A program made the translations under genes and the position numbers. Under the pieces are notes generated by a model. The model worked only from the letters and a program-made list of their open reading frames with translations. It ran no database searches and had not been told where the DNA came from. From the NCBI GenBank assembly GCA_036365515.1, contig CM070874.1, forward strand, positions 175,334,297 to 175,398,296: 64,000 nt of DNA, read 5' to 3'. This document shows, in pieces, positions 37,001-48,989 of this stretch. Source of the stretch: Torymus aiolomorphi. Taxonomy: Eukaryota > Arthropoda > Insecta > Hymenoptera > Torymidae. Position 1 is the first letter of the stretch. Every line of letters begins with the position of its first letter.

Positions 37001-40000
37001 ATGCCGCGGATATCCTTGCGTTTTCTGCAAGTAAGATGCTTAATTGTTTATTTAAATAATTGGTGCAGCCTATTTTGCTGCGCCGATGTCTTCGTCTACA
37101 TCAGAAGAACATTCTCCCTCAGTTTCGTAAGCTGGTCATAATTTCAAACGGAGTTACAGCTCCAAAATTCGAAATGCCGCGGATATTCATGCTTTTTATG
37201 CAAGTAAGCTTCCTAATTGTTTATTTAAAGAATTGGTGCCGCAAATTTTGATACGCAGAGGCGTTTGTCTACATCAGAAGAACATTTTCCCGCTGTCTGG
37301 TTATCCTGTGGTAATTTGATACGGAATTACAGCTCCAAAACCCGAAAAACCTCGGATATCCTTGCTTTTTATGCAAGTAAGCTGCATAATTGTTTATTTA
37401 AATAATTGGTGCCGCAAATTCTTCTACGCAGATGTGTTCGTCTACATCAGAAGAATATTCTGCCGCAGTTTACTTAGCCGGTCATAATTTCAAATGGAGT
37501 TCAGGCATCAAAACTCGAAAAACCACGAATATCCTTTTTACGCAAGCCTCTTAATTGTTTATTTGAATAATTGGTGCCGCAAATTCATTTACGCGGTTGC
37601 GTTCGTCTACATCAGAAGAACATTCTCCCGCAGTCTCGTTAGCCAGTCATAATTTGAAACGGAGTTACAGCTCCAACACTCGAAAAACCGTGGATATCCT
37701 TGCTTTTTATGCAAATAAGAAGCTTAATTGTTTATTTAAATAATTGGTGCCGCTAATTCTCCAACGGGGATATGCTCTTCTATATCAGAAGAATATCCTC
37801 CAGCAGTTGCGTTAGGCGGTCATAATTTGAAACGGAGTTACAGCTCCAAAGTTCGAAAAACTGCAGATATCCTTGCTTTTTATGCAAGTATGATGCTTAA
37901 TTGTTTATTTAAATAATTGGTGTAGCCAATTCTGCTACGCGGATGTGTTCGTCTACATCAGAAGAACATTCTGTCGCAGTTTCGTTAGCCGATCATAATC
38001 TTAAACGGAGTTACAGCTCCAAAATTCGAAAAACAGCGGAAATCCTTGCTTTTTATGCAAGTAAAATGCTTAATTGTTTATTTAAATAATTGCTGCCGCA
38101 TATTTTGCGATGTTGTTCTGCATCAGAAGAACATTCGGCTGCAGTTTAGTTAGCCCCTCATAATTTTAAATGGAGTTCAGCCACCAAAACTCGAAAAACC
38201 ACGAATATCCTTTTTATGCAGGCCTCTTAATTGTTTAGTTGAATAATTGTTGCCGCAAATTCTTCTACGCGGATGCTTTCGTCTACATAAGAAGAAAATT
38301 ATCCCGCAGTTTCGTTAGCAGGTCATAATTTGAAATTGAGTTGAAACTCCGTTTTGGAGCTCGGGCTCCAAAACTCGAAAAACCGCGGATATCCTTGCTT
38401 TTTATGCAAGTAAGAAGCTTAATTGTTTATTTAAATAATTGGTGCCGCTAATTCTCCAACGCCGATGTGTTCTTCTACATCAGAAGATCATTCTACCGCA
38501 GTTTAGTTAGCCGGTCATAATTTCAAATGGAGTTCAGCCACCAAAACTCGAAAAATCACGAATATCCTTTTTATGCAAGCCTCTTAATTGTTTATTTGAA
38601 TAATTGGTGCCACAAATTCTTCTACGCGGATGCGTTCCACTACATCAGAAGAACATTCTCCCGCAGTCTCGTTAGCCGGTCATAATTTGGAACGGAGTTA
38701 CAGCTCCAAAACTCGAAAAACCGTGGCTATCCTTGCTTTTTATGCAAGTAAGAAGCTTAATTGTTTATTTAAATAATTGGTGCCGCTAACTCTCCAACGC
38801 GGATGTGTTCTTCTGCATCAGAAGAAAATTCTCCAGCAGTTTCGTTAGCTCGTCATAATTTGAAACAGAGTTACAGTTCCAAAATTCGCAAAGCCGCGGA
38901 TATCCTTGCCTTTTCTGCAAGTAAGATGCTTAATTGTTTATTTAAATAATTGGTGCCGGAAATTTTGCTACGCAGATGTGTTCTTCTGCATCAGAAGAAT
39001 ATTCTCCAGCAGTTTCGTTAGCTGGTCACAATTGGAAACGGAATTACAGTTCCAAAATTAGCAAAGCCGCGGATATCCTTGCCTTTTATGCAAGTAAGAT
39101 ACTTAATTGTTTATTTAAATAATTGGTGCCGCAAATTTTGCTACGCGGATGTGTCCGTCTAGATCAGAAGAACATTCTCCCGCAGTTTCGTTCCCCGGTC
39201 ATAATTTGAAACGGAGTTACAGCTCCAAAATTCGAAAAGCCGCGGATATCCATGTTTTGTATGCAAGTAAGCTCCTTAAATGTTTATTTACATAAATGGT
39301 CCCGCTAATTCTTCAACGCGGATGTGTTCTTCTACATCAGAAGAATATCCTCGAGCAGTTTTGTTAGGCGGTCATAATTTGAAACGGAGTTACAGCTCCA
39401 AAATTCGAAAATCCGCAGATATCCTTCCTTTTTAAGCAAGTGAGCTGCATAATTGTTTATTTAAATATTTGGTGCCGCAAATTCTCCTACGCGGATGTGT
39501 TCGTCTACATGAGAAGAACATTCTGCCGCAGCTTAGTTAGCCGGTCATAGTTTCAAATGGAGTTCAGCCACCAAAACTCGAAAAACCACGAATATCCTTT
39601 TGATGCAAGCCTCTTAATTGTTTATTTGTATAATTGTTGCTGCAAATTCTTCTACGTGGATGCGTTCGTCTACATCAGAAGAACATTCTCCCGCAGTTTC
39701 GTTAGCCCGTCATAATTTGTAACGGAGTTCCAGCTCCAAAACTTGCGTATCCTTGCTTTTAATGCAAGTAAGAAGCTTAATTTTTATTTAAATAATTGGT
39801 GCCGCTAATTCTTCTACGCGCAGGGGTTTGCCTACAACAGAAGAACATTTTCCCGCTGTTTGGTTATCCTGTCATAATTTCAAATGGAGTTCAGCTACAA
39901 CAACTCGAAAAACCACGAATATCCTTTCTTTTTATGCAAGTAAGCTGCTTAATTGTTTATTTAAATAATTGGTGCCTGAAATTTCGCTACGCCGATGTGT

Positions 40001-42384
40001 TCTTCTGTTCAGAACAACATTCTCCAGCAGTTTGGTTAGGTGGTCATAATTTGAAACGGAGTTACAGTTACAAAATTCGCAAAGCCGCGGATATCCTTAC
40101 CTTTTATGCAAGTAAGATGCTTAATTATATATTTAAATAATTGGTGCCGCATATTTTGCTACGCGGAGGCGTTTGTCTACATCCGAAGAACATTCTGCCG
40201 CAGTTTTGTTAGCCAGTCATAATTTTAAACGGAGTTACTGCTCCAAAATTCGAAATGCCGCGGATATCCATGCTTTTTGTGCAGGTAAGCTTTTTAATTG
40301 TTTATTTAAATAATTGGTGCCGCTAATTCTTCTACGCGGAGGTGTTTGCCTACATCAGAAGAATATTTTCTCGCTGTTTGGTTATCTTGTCATAATTTCA
40401 AATGGAGTTCAGCCACCAAAACTCGAAAAACCACGAATATCCTTCTTATGCAAGCCTCTTAATTGTTTATTTGAATAATTTTTGCCGCAAATTCTCCAAC
40501 GCGGATGTGTTCTTCTACATCAGAAAAATATTCTCCAGCAGTTTCGTTAGTCGCTCATAATTTGAAACGGAGTTAAAGCTCCAAAATTCGCAAAGCCGCG
40601 GATATCCTTGCCTTTTATGCAAGTAAGATGCTTAATTATATATTTAAATAATTGGTGCCGCATATTTTGCTAGGCGGAGGCGTTTGTCTACATCAGAAGA
40701 ACATTCTGCCGCAGTTTCGTTAGCCAGTCATAATTTTAAACGGAGTTACAGCTCCAAAATTTGCAATGCCGCGGATATCCATGCTTTTTGTGCAGGTAAG
40801 CTTCTTAATTGATTATTTAAATAATTGGTGCCGCAAATAATGCTACGCTGATGTGTTCTTCTACATCAGAAGAACCTCCTCCAGCAGTTCCGTTAGCCGC
40901 TCATAATTTGAAACAGAGTTACAGTTCCAAAATTTGCAAAGCCCCGGATATCCTTGCCTTTTATGCAAGAAAGATGCTTAATTGTTTATTTAAATAATTT
41001 GTGCCGCTAATTCTTCTACGCGGAGGCGTTTTTCTACATCAGAAGAACATTTTTCCGCTATTTGGTTATCCTGTCATAATTTCAAATGGAGTTCAGCTAC
41101 CACAACTCGAAAAACCACGAATATCCTTTCTTTTTATGCAAGTATGCTGCTTAATTGTTTATTTAAATAGTTGGTGCCGCAAATTCTCCTACACTGAGGT
41201 GTTTTTCTAGATCAGAATAACGTTTTCCCTCAGTTTCGTTATCCTGTCATAACTGGAACAGGAGTTATAGCTCCAAAATTCGCAAAGTTGCGGATATCAT
41301 TGCTTTTTATTCAAGTGAGATGCTTAATTGTTTATTTAAATAATTGTTGCCGCAAATTTTGCTACGTGGATGTGTTCGTCTACATCACAAGAACATTCTC
41401 CTGCAGTTTTGTTAGCCGGTCATAATTTGAAACGGGGTTACAGCTCCGAAATTCGAAAAGCCGCGGATATCCCCGCTTTTTATGTAAGTAAGCTGCTTAA
41501 TTGTTTATTTAAATAATTGGTTCCGCTAATTCTCCTTGCGGAGGTGTTCGTCTACATCAGAAGAACGTTTTGGCGCAGTTTCGTTATCCTGTCATTATTT
41601 GAAACGGAATTACAGCTCCAAAAATCTCGAAAAACCGCGGATATCCTTGTTTTTTATGCAAGTAAGATGCTTAATTCTTTATTTATATAATTGGTGCCGA
41701 TAATTTTCCTACGCGAATGTGTTCGTCTACATCAGAAGAACATTTTTCCGCAGTTTAGCTATCTTGTCATATTTTCAAATAGAGTTCAGTCACCAAAACT
41801 CGAAAAACCGCGAATATCCTTGCTTTTTATGCTAGTAAGGTGCTTAATTGTTTATTTAAATAATTGGTGCACTAATTCTCCAACGCGGATGTGTTCCTCT
41901 ACATCAGAAGAACATTCTCTAGCAGTTTTGTTAGCCGGTCATAATTTGCAACGGAGTTACAGCTCCAAAATTCGAAAAACAGCGGATATCCTTGCTTTTT
42001 ATGCAAGTAAAATGTTTAATTGTTTATTTAAATAATTGATGTCGCAAATTTTGCTACGCCAATGTGGTCTTCTACATCAGAAGAACATTCTCCAGCAGGT
42101 TCGTTAGGCGCTCATAATTTGAAACTGAGTTACAGCTCCAAAATTTGAAAAACCGTGGATATCCTTGCTTTTTATGCAAGTAAGATGCTTAATTGTTTAT
42201 TTAAATAATTGGTGCCGTAAATTTTGCTACGCCGATGTGTTCTTCTATATCAAAAGAACATTCTCCAGCCGGTTCGTTAGCGGGTCATAGTTTTAAACTG
42301 AGTTACAGCTCCAAAATTCGAAACACAGCGGATGTCCTTGCTTTTAATGCAAGTAAGAAGCTTAATGGTATATTTAAATAATTA
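31021..42384 (+). repeat. 173-bp satellite array, about 66 units
   Basis: Unit landmarks: TTGTTTATTTAAATAATTGG, TGCCGCAAATTCTTCTACGC, GTTCGTCTACATCAGAAGAA, GTTAGCCGGTCATAATTTGA, ACGGAGTTACAGCTCCAAAA and CGCGGATATCCTTGCTTTTT. Spacing is about 171-176 bp, with shorter variant units of about 160 bp. Blocks are duplicated: about 508 bp (32598 and 33106) and about 2.58 kb (35766 and 38346, both with the variant ACTCCGTTTTGGAGCT). Recurring peptides such as LIVYLNNWC are repeat by-products. Confidence 0.96.
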
Positions 42385-42510
42385 GCACCAAAATTTTTTA
42401 TCGCTGATTTATATATTTTATCATTGCTACTATGGGGTGTCATCACTTATATGTGACTCACATGCTTGTAAACAATATTTAATGCGAAATTTTTCGATGA
42501 ACTTCAGCTT
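42385..42510 (-). repeat. Junction spacer, right copy
   Basis: Reverse complement of 28801-28982 (GATTTATATATTTTATCATT, AACAATATTTAATGCGAAAT). It closes the core array. Confidence 0.8.
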
Positions 42511-43344
42511 CATCAATTCTTGGCCCCCGAAGGATTTTGGGATTTTTGACTCCGACCATCTTTCAGCAGAAAAGTAGCATCAAAATATGTGGTTTCTCCG
42601 AATTCGCTATTGCAAACACTCGCAAGATACCGGAAAATGGTCTGCTAGCTTAATATCAATCCGGGTCTATGTCTAGATTTGGGACCTACGAAAGATTCTG
42701 GGACTTTTGACTCCGAGCGTCTTGCAGCAGAAAATTAGCACCAAAATTTGCGCCCTTCCCAAATTGGCTAAGGCAAAAACTCGTCACGATACCGACAAAT
42801 GGTCTGCTAGCTTAATATTAAGCTAGCAGAACGCATATTTGTCGGAAACGGTTGGAGCAGAAAAATCTGGGTGGGCGTAAAAAATTAGCAGAAAATTAGC
42901 TCTAAAATTCTGGTTAGTTTTTTTTTCGCTAGAGATGGTCTGCTAGCTTAATATCAATCTGGGTCTATGTCCAGTTCTGGGACCTACGAAGGATTTTGGA
43001 ACTTTTGGCTCCGGGTATCTTGCAGCAGAAAATTAGCACTAAAACATACCTCCTCTCCGAATCGGCTAAGGCAAAAACTCACCAAGATACCCGAAAATGG
43101 TCTGCTGGCTTAACATCAATCTGGGTCTATGTCCAGTTCTGGGACGTACGAAGGATTTTGGGGCTTTTGGTTCCGAGCATCTTGCAGCAGAAAATTAGCA
43201 CCAAAATATGCCCCGTCTTCGAATTGGCTAAGACAAAGACTCGCCAAGATACCGACAAAGGTTCTGCTAGCTTAATATTAAGCTAGCAGATCGCGTGTTT
43301 CTCGGAAACGGCTGGAGCAGAGAAATCCGGGTGGGCGTAGAAAA
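42511..43344 (-). repeat. 162-bp array, about 5 units, right arm
   Basis: Reverse complement of the 27.4-28.8 kb array: ATGGTCTGCTAGCTTAATAT, TGTCCAGTTCTGGGACCTAC, CTTGCAGCAGAAAATTAGCA. It includes two copies of a variant segment with TCTCGGAAACGGCTGGAGCA or a close match. Confidence 0.93.
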
Positions 43345-43520
43345 TCCAGTAATTCGATGTTTTGGACAGTAGGTGAACTGTTAGTTTCGAAAATATAATT
43401 TTCGTCTTTTAGAATTTCGAAATTTTGCACAATCTGCAGTAGCTTATATCGAAACCGAGCACGTCTATAGTTGACTTCAGTTTTCAGGTGAGTCGTCTGA
43501 ACTTTGGACCCCCCCCCCCC
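43345..43520. other. Unmatched 175-bp stretch
   Basis: Unique here (CAGTAGGTGAACTGTTAGTT, CTGAACTTTGGAC, then a run of about 14 C). It has no counterpart in the left arm and no gene. Confidence 0.5.
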
Positions 43521-43795
43521 ATGTAGACATGGATAAATAAGCCAAACGATAATTTAAAAAATTTTTAAACCCAAGTAGGATGTGGGAAATAATGTCCACG
43601 CATATAAGAGTGTCATGTAGATATGAAAAAATAAGCAAAAAGATTACTTAAATAATTTTCAAACCCAAGTAGGCGGGGGATGTGAGGTCCACGTATATAA
43701 GGGAGTCATGTAGACATGAAGAAATAAGCCAAACGATAATTTAAATAATTTTTAAACCCAAGTAGGCGGGGAATATGAGGTGTACGCATATAAGG
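43521..43795 (-). repeat. 93-bp-type satellite, about 3 units
   Basis: Same orientation as 27063-27375 (AAGTAGGCGGGGGATGTGAG, GGGAGTCATGTAGACATGAA), so it breaks the mirror pattern. It is interrupted at 43796 by a solo LTR and continues after it. Confidence 0.9.
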
Positions 43796-44698
43796 TGTAA
43801 CGTGGCAAATCGCCAGTTACGTAAGGAACGCGCGAAACAGGGAATGTAGGGCAGTTGCGGCGAGCGACGATTCAGCACGCGACGTCGTACGCACACACAT
43901 CCGCGCGGCCGTTCCTCCCCGATGCCTTCTCCGCGCACTAGTCCCTCCCCTCCCGTATCCAGCAGGCCAGGAGACGGAGGAAACGGCAGGAGGAACGGAA
44001 GGAGACGGCAGCTACAGCGAGGACAAGCTGTAGCTGGAGCATGAGTGAGCTCGCTCTCCCATGAGAGAGAGAGGAGGAGCGAGAGAGAGAGACGCAGTGG
44101 CTCAGCGCGGTATCGGCCATCCGCCGGACGGCCGATGGACGAACGAGGACAGCGGAGCGGAGCAGCGTGAGTACACCGGTCGGGATATCCCATTCCGTTG
44201 CCTGCCGTCGTGTCGCATGCTGCTATTTTCGAGCCCCGGAGGAGAGCCGTGATACTGTTAGCTCGATCCGGATCGTCGCCGTTGAGAGGACGTATGTGAG
44301 AGAGAGGCCGGCCACCTTTGTACGGAAGCCAAGCAGCAGAGAGAGCGAGAGTGTGCAGCTGGTAACAGCAGGTCGCCTGGTCGAGGTTTATCCCCAGTTA
44401 CTTCCCCGTTCCGGTTTTACTCGCCGTGAAGTGTGTGCGCGTCTGCTTCAGGAGTCACGCGACTCCGAATTCGCGCAAGCTGCAGCACGTGCTGTAGCCG
44501 CAGCTAGAGTAGAGTTTTCCTGCTCCCGGCCGAGCTTGTCCGCGTATTGTATTTTTGGTGCGAGTGACGCACGCAGCTGGCGCCCATATTGATGTGTAGT
44601 TTAGTACGCAATAAAGTACTTAGTGATTTTACTTAGTTGTTGTTTGTATTTGAGAATCACCCGCGAACTTCTGCCCTGATCCACAGCAGAGCGTTACA
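43796..44698 (+). mobile_element. Solo LTR, 903 bp
   Basis: Begins TGTAACGTGG and ends GAGCGTTACA. AAGG at 43792-43795 is repeated at 44699-44702 as a 4-bp target duplication, and removing the LTR restores a satellite unit. AATAAA near 44610 suits a polyadenylation signal in the R region and sets the orientation. GC-rich first two-thirds and an AT-rich end. It shares only the terminal TGTAACG with the LTR at 19178, so it is a different family of the same general type. Confidence 0.88.
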
Positions 44699-44737
44699 AA
44701 GGGCGTCCTGTAGACATAAAAAGTAAGTCAAACGATA

Positions 44738-45364
44738 ACACAACCCCACAAAAAAATGAAAAGGTTCTATACTTTACATCGGATTATCATATCTCGGTGT
44801 TTTTTGGCCCCCTAAATATGATTCCAAGGTCAGAATTCGTTCATCACGTCTGAATTTGGAGATATGATTAGGTATAAGATTTTTGAAATATCTTAATAAA
44901 CAAAAATAAACAGTTTTTTTGTTAATCTTTTCTACAAAACAATGTAACATTGTTTGCACCCTTCAAGACCAACTTTACACCATCCCTCTACAGTTTTTTA
45001 TTTCGGAGATCTGAATATATAAATTTCGAGATAGAAATGAAGAATTTGATTTTAAGAGATATGTGCGAGTTTACAAAATTCAGGTATTTAGATCTCGGAG
45101 AAAAAAATTGTAGAGGGATGGTGTAAAGTTGGTCTTTAAGGGCGCAAACAATGCTACATTATTTGTAGAGAAGATTAACAAAAAAATTGTTTGTACTTTG
45201 TTTTTCAAGATATCTTAAAAATCTTATACGTAATGATATCTCCAAATTCAGAGGTGGTGGACGAATTTTGACCTTGGAATCGTACTTAGGGGGCCAAAAT
45301 ACACCAAGATATGATAGTCTGATCTAAAGTACAGAACCTTTTCTTCTTTTTTGTGGGGCTGTGT
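44738..45364. mobile_element. 627-bp palindromic MITE
   Basis: Left end ACACAACCCCACAAAAAAAT and right end TTTTTTGTGGGGCTGTGT. Arms include CCAACTTTACACCATCCCTC and TTGGCCCCCTAAATATGATT. It lies in a satellite unit whose normal sequence is CGATAATTTAAAT; TAA on both sides is a likely 3-bp target duplication, as made by PIF/Harbinger elements. The superfamily is inference. No coding capacity. Confidence 0.85.
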
Positions 45365-45957
45365 AATTGAAATAATGTTTAAACCCAAATAGGCAGGGAG
45401 TATGATGTCCACGCATACAAGGGAGTCATGTAGACATGAAAAAATAAGCCAAACAATAATTTAAATATTTTTAAACCCAAGTAGGCGGGAGATATAAGGT
45501 TCACGCATATAAGGGAGTCATATGGACATGAAAAAATAAGCCAAACGATAATTTAAATAATTTTTAAACCCAAGTAGGCAGGGAATATGAGGTCCACGCA
45601 TATAAGGGAGTCATGTAGACATGAAAAAATAAGACAAACGATAATTTAAATAATTTTTAAACCCAAGTAGGCTGGGGATATGAGGTCCACGCATATAAGG
45701 GAATCATGTAGACATGAAAAAATAAGCAAAAAGATTATTTGAAGAATTTTTAAACCCAAGTAGGCGGGGAATATGAGTTCCACGCATATAGGGGAGTCAC
45801 ATAGATATGCAACAATAAGCATGACTATTATTTAAAGAATAACTATATTCATGTAGCCCGGCCGCGAGGTCCGCGCATAGAAGGGAGTCGAGTTGTAGAG
45901 GTTAAGAATTTTTATAAAAGTCTTGCTTACGTCGCACGTCTAAGTAACTCCGTTATA
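45365..45957 (-). repeat. 93-bp-type satellite, about 6 units, ending in an inversion
   Basis: Five or more units oriented as at 43.5 kb. Near 45850-45900 the orientation switches (TTGCTTACGTCGCACGTCTA, TAAGTAACTCCGTTATA), so the mariner at 45958 lies in a unit of the opposite sense. Confidence 0.88.
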
Positions 45958-47239
45958 CGTGGTGTTTTCAAAAAGTAAGGTGACATTATTTTTTTATCAA
46001 AAAATATTTATTTGTTCATCAATATTCATGTTGTCCCGTTGAAAGTAATCCCCTTCAGATATAATACACTTGTGCCAACGCTTTTTCCAACTCTCGAAGC
46101 ACTTCTGATAAGCATTTTCTGGTATAGCCTTGAGCTCTTCCAGCGGTTCAGTCTTTATCTCCTCAATCGTTGAAAATCTACGCCCTTTCATGAGGCTCTT
46201 CAGGTTTTGGAACAGGAAAGAGATGCAGAGGGCCAAATCTGGTGAATATGGTGGCTGAGGCATGATTTTGGTTTTGGTTTTGGCCAAAAAATCACGCACA
46301 AGCAACGATGAGTGAGCAGGTGCATTATTGTGATGCAAAAGCGATGAATTATTTTTCCACAACGCCGGACGTTTTTTTCGAATAACTTCAAGGTAATACT
46401 CCTTATTAACCGTACGACCTTGTGGCAAAAACTCCTGATGCACTACGCCGCGGTAATCGAAGAAAACAGTTAGCAAAACTTTGACATTGGAATGAACTTG
46501 GCGTGCTTTTTTCGGTCTTGTCTCTTCTAGGCTCTTCCATTCGGACGATTGGACTTTGGTTTCGACGTCATAACCATATACCCATGATTCGTCACCAGTT
46601 ATAACCCTTTTAAGCCAATCAGGATCATCATTGACGTTATCCAACAGCTCCTGGATGATGCTCATGCGATGGTTCTTCTGATCAAAATTAAGCAGTTTCG
46701 GAACAAACTTCGCTGACACACGTCTCATGCCCAAAATATCCGAAAAAATTGCATGGCATGAGCCAATCGAAATGCCGATGTCATCAGCAACTTGTCTAAT
46801 GGCGATTCGACGATTCTCCAACAACATTTTTTTCACTTCTTCAACGTTTTCATCAGTTATTGACGTGCTGGGGCGTCCAGAACGAGGTTCGTCATTGGCA
46901 TCTTCTCATCCTTCTTGGAAGAGCTTGTACCACTTATAAACATTTGTTTTGCTCAGAGTAGACTCACCGTATGCCACTGTCAACATTTCAAGTACTTTGG
47001 AGCACTTAATTCCATTTTTTACACAAAATTTGATGCAAATTCTTTGATCCATTTTTCTCGACAGCAGAAAATCGCCGAGCACACAAAAACACTTCTAACC
47101 TTTATGCTTCTCACAAACAAACAAAGAATGCTATAAACTTGAAACTGTAAACACATGTTCGGGACGTGTGTACCAATATAAGAAAAAAAAAACGAAAATC
47201 GACTGCAAGTAAATCACCTTACTTTTCTAACACACCACA
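45958..47239 (-). mobile_element. mariner transposon 2, 1282 bp
   Basis: Ends CGTGGTGTTTTCAAAAAGTA and, reversed, TGTGGTGTGTTAGAAAAGTA, both followed by AGGTGA. TA flanks each end, and joining the flanks (CGTTATATGCGTGGAACTC) restores a normal satellite unit. The terminal repeats and protein are unlike mariner 1, so it belongs to another subfamily. Confidence 0.9.
45997..47052 (-). pseudogene. mariner transposase 2, catalytically dead
   Basis: 351 codons from MDQRICIKFCVKNGIKCSK. A TGA at codon 49 (46908-46906) lies after YKWYKLFQEG, where Arg is usual. The rest is open: the helix-turn-helix region RIAIRQVADDIGISIGSCH and linker FVPKLL are clear. The first catalytic Asp is kept in ITGDESWVYGYD. 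The second is Asn (LLHHNNAPAH) and the third is Ile (SPDLALCISFLFQ), so two of the three DD34D residues are lost. It decayed further than mariner 1 and cannot catalyse transposition. Confidence 0.92.
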
Positions 47240-47848
47240 TATGCGTGGAACTCGCGTCACCCGGTTACTTGGGTTAAAAAATTATTTGAATAATCGTTTT
47301 GCTTATTTTTTCATGTCTACATGACTCCCTTATACGCGTGAACCTCATACTCCCTGCTTACTTGGGTTTAAAAATTATTTAAATTATCGTTTGGCTTATT
47401 TCTTCATGTCTACATGACTTCCCTATATGCGTGGACCTCACATCCCCCGCCTACTTGGGTTTAAAAATTATTTAAGTAATCTTTTTACTTATTTTTTCAT
47501 ATCTACATGACTCCCTTATATGCGTGGACCTTATTTCCCATATCCTACTTGGGTTTAAAAATTATTTAAATAAACGTTTTGCTTATTTTTTTCATGTCTA
47601 CGTGACTTCCTTATATGCGTGAATCTCATATCCCCCGCCTACTTGGGTATAAAAATGGTTTAAATAGTTCTCTTGCTTATTGTTGCATATCTACGTAATT
47701 CCTTAATATACGTAGGCCACATATCCCCACCCTACTTTGGTTTAAAAATTGTTTAAATAATTGTCTTGCTCATTGTTGCAGGGCTACGTAATTCTCTAAT
47801 ATGCATGGACCCCATATCCCCCGACTACTTGCCTCCCCCCCGCCGCCG
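47240..47848 (+). repeat. 93-bp-type satellite, right arm, about 6.5 units
   Basis: Plus-sense units (TTCATGTCTACATGACTCCC, CCCCCGCCTACTTGGGTTTA) that mirror 27063-27375. The last units next to the B segment match the left arm best (CTAATATGCATGGACCCCAT). Confidence 0.92.
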
Positions 47849-48394
47849 GTCATCAATCGGCCAGCAACTTCAAATGTAAAAGGTGGCAACCCTACCTACA
47901 GGAGACGACCAAATCTTTTCAAATTGTAGTCCGCGCGTCTTTTTCATTGCAATTCATCGGTAAATTGGAGAGATCGCTGATTATAGAGCAAATAGAGGAG
48001 TAACTTGGAAAAAGGGTAAAATAGAGGATTGAAAAAAAGAGGAAATAGAGGAGACAGTTGCATCCCTGTAATAAACGCAAGCCTCTAACAGTTATAATAA
48101 CAGTTATACTATATAGAGTATCATACTCACAAATCGGCGTACTCGCTCCAAGTTCCGATTCATCTAAATTTGTCATCTGTAACCCTAAGCCGCTACTAGT
48201 CATTTAAATATTTGCGAGGGTAAAAATTTCCATTTTCTATCATCGATCAACCGCGATACTTCCGCATACATTTTTTCCGAGTAACAATAGTCATACAGAA
48301 TCACAACCGCACCTAGCCTGACGGGCAGTATTATTTGGTAAACGAAAGCCCAACAATGGATAATAAAAAATTATGATTTAAAAATATATTAAAC
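47849..48394 (-). repeat. B segment, right copy
   Basis: Inverted match to 26542-27062, with 21 bp (ATTTGTGAG...GATA region near 48128-48150) absent from the left copy. It passes into ATATTAAACAATATAGACTA, the empty target of mariner 1. Confidence 0.88.
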
Positions 48395-48989
48395 AATATA
48401 GACTATTTACGTTTCGAGAAATAGATTTTGGCGTATGAGGTGGCTAGCGAAATTATTGCTTAAAATTGTTATAAATAATCGACTTGTACCATTTTTCATG
48501 ATTGTAAATAATTGTAAATAAATCGAAGATTACGTTAGCGCTTTGAAAAATTGATTTTGGCATATAGAGGGCTGGTGAAATTATTGCTCAAATTTGTTAT
48601 AAATAATCGGCTTTTACCAGTTTTTGTGGTTGTAAATAATTGTAAATAAATCGTAGATTACGTTAGCACTTTGAAAAATTGATTTTGGCGTATGGGGGGG
48701 CTGGCGAAATTATTGCTCAAATTTGTTATAAATAATCGGCTTTTACCAGTTTTTGTGGTTGTAAATAATTGTAAATAAATCGTAGATTACGTTACCGTTC
48801 TGGAAATTGTTGTTTTTTGATGTGGGGGCTGGCGAAATATTTCTCCCCCCCCCTTTTGTTTGTTTATAACTTTGTTTATACACTTGTAAAAAAATCGATT
48901 GTGGTTGTAATTAATTGTAAAAAAAGTGTACAAAATTATCCAATTGCTTATTTTAGGATTAGTGATTTGGGGGGGCGGGGAAAATGGAC
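48395..48989 (-). repeat. 129-bp array, about 3 units, and right terminus
   Basis: Inverted units of the left-arm array (TTGTAAATAAATCGTAGATT, GGGGCTGGCGAAATTATTGC), then the terminal 170 bp matching 23209-23380. Far fewer units than on the left. Confidence 0.93.

Larger units (their letters stand above)
23209..48989. mobile_element. Giant nested inverted-repeat structure, 25.8 kb
   Basis: The first and last 170 bp are near-identical inverted copies (left GTCCATTTCCCCCGCCCCCC; right end GGGGAAAATGGAC). Inward, both sides show the same layers in mirror order: 129-bp array, B segment, 93-bp-type satellite, 162-bp array, a spacer with TGATAAAATATATAAATC, and the 173-bp array. Arm copy numbers differ strongly (about 14 against 3 units of the 129-bp repeat), and the core flips orientation near 31.02 kb. 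The right side carries nested insertions. Long arms of direct sub-repeats are the hallmark of foldback (FB-like) transposons. No transposase of its own is visible. It could instead be a folded amplicon or an assembly product. Confidence 0.75.

Noticed and set aside
31201..42035. Many 60-114-codon frames sharing LIVYLNNWC and TSEEHSPAV peptides
   Set aside because: They are readings of the 173-bp satellite; unit lengths vary out of frame, frames start and stop at random and no frame is kept along the array.
43741..44592. Frames of 60-150 codons on both strands
   Set aside because: They lie within or across the solo LTR at 43796-44698 and cross its boundary into satellite.
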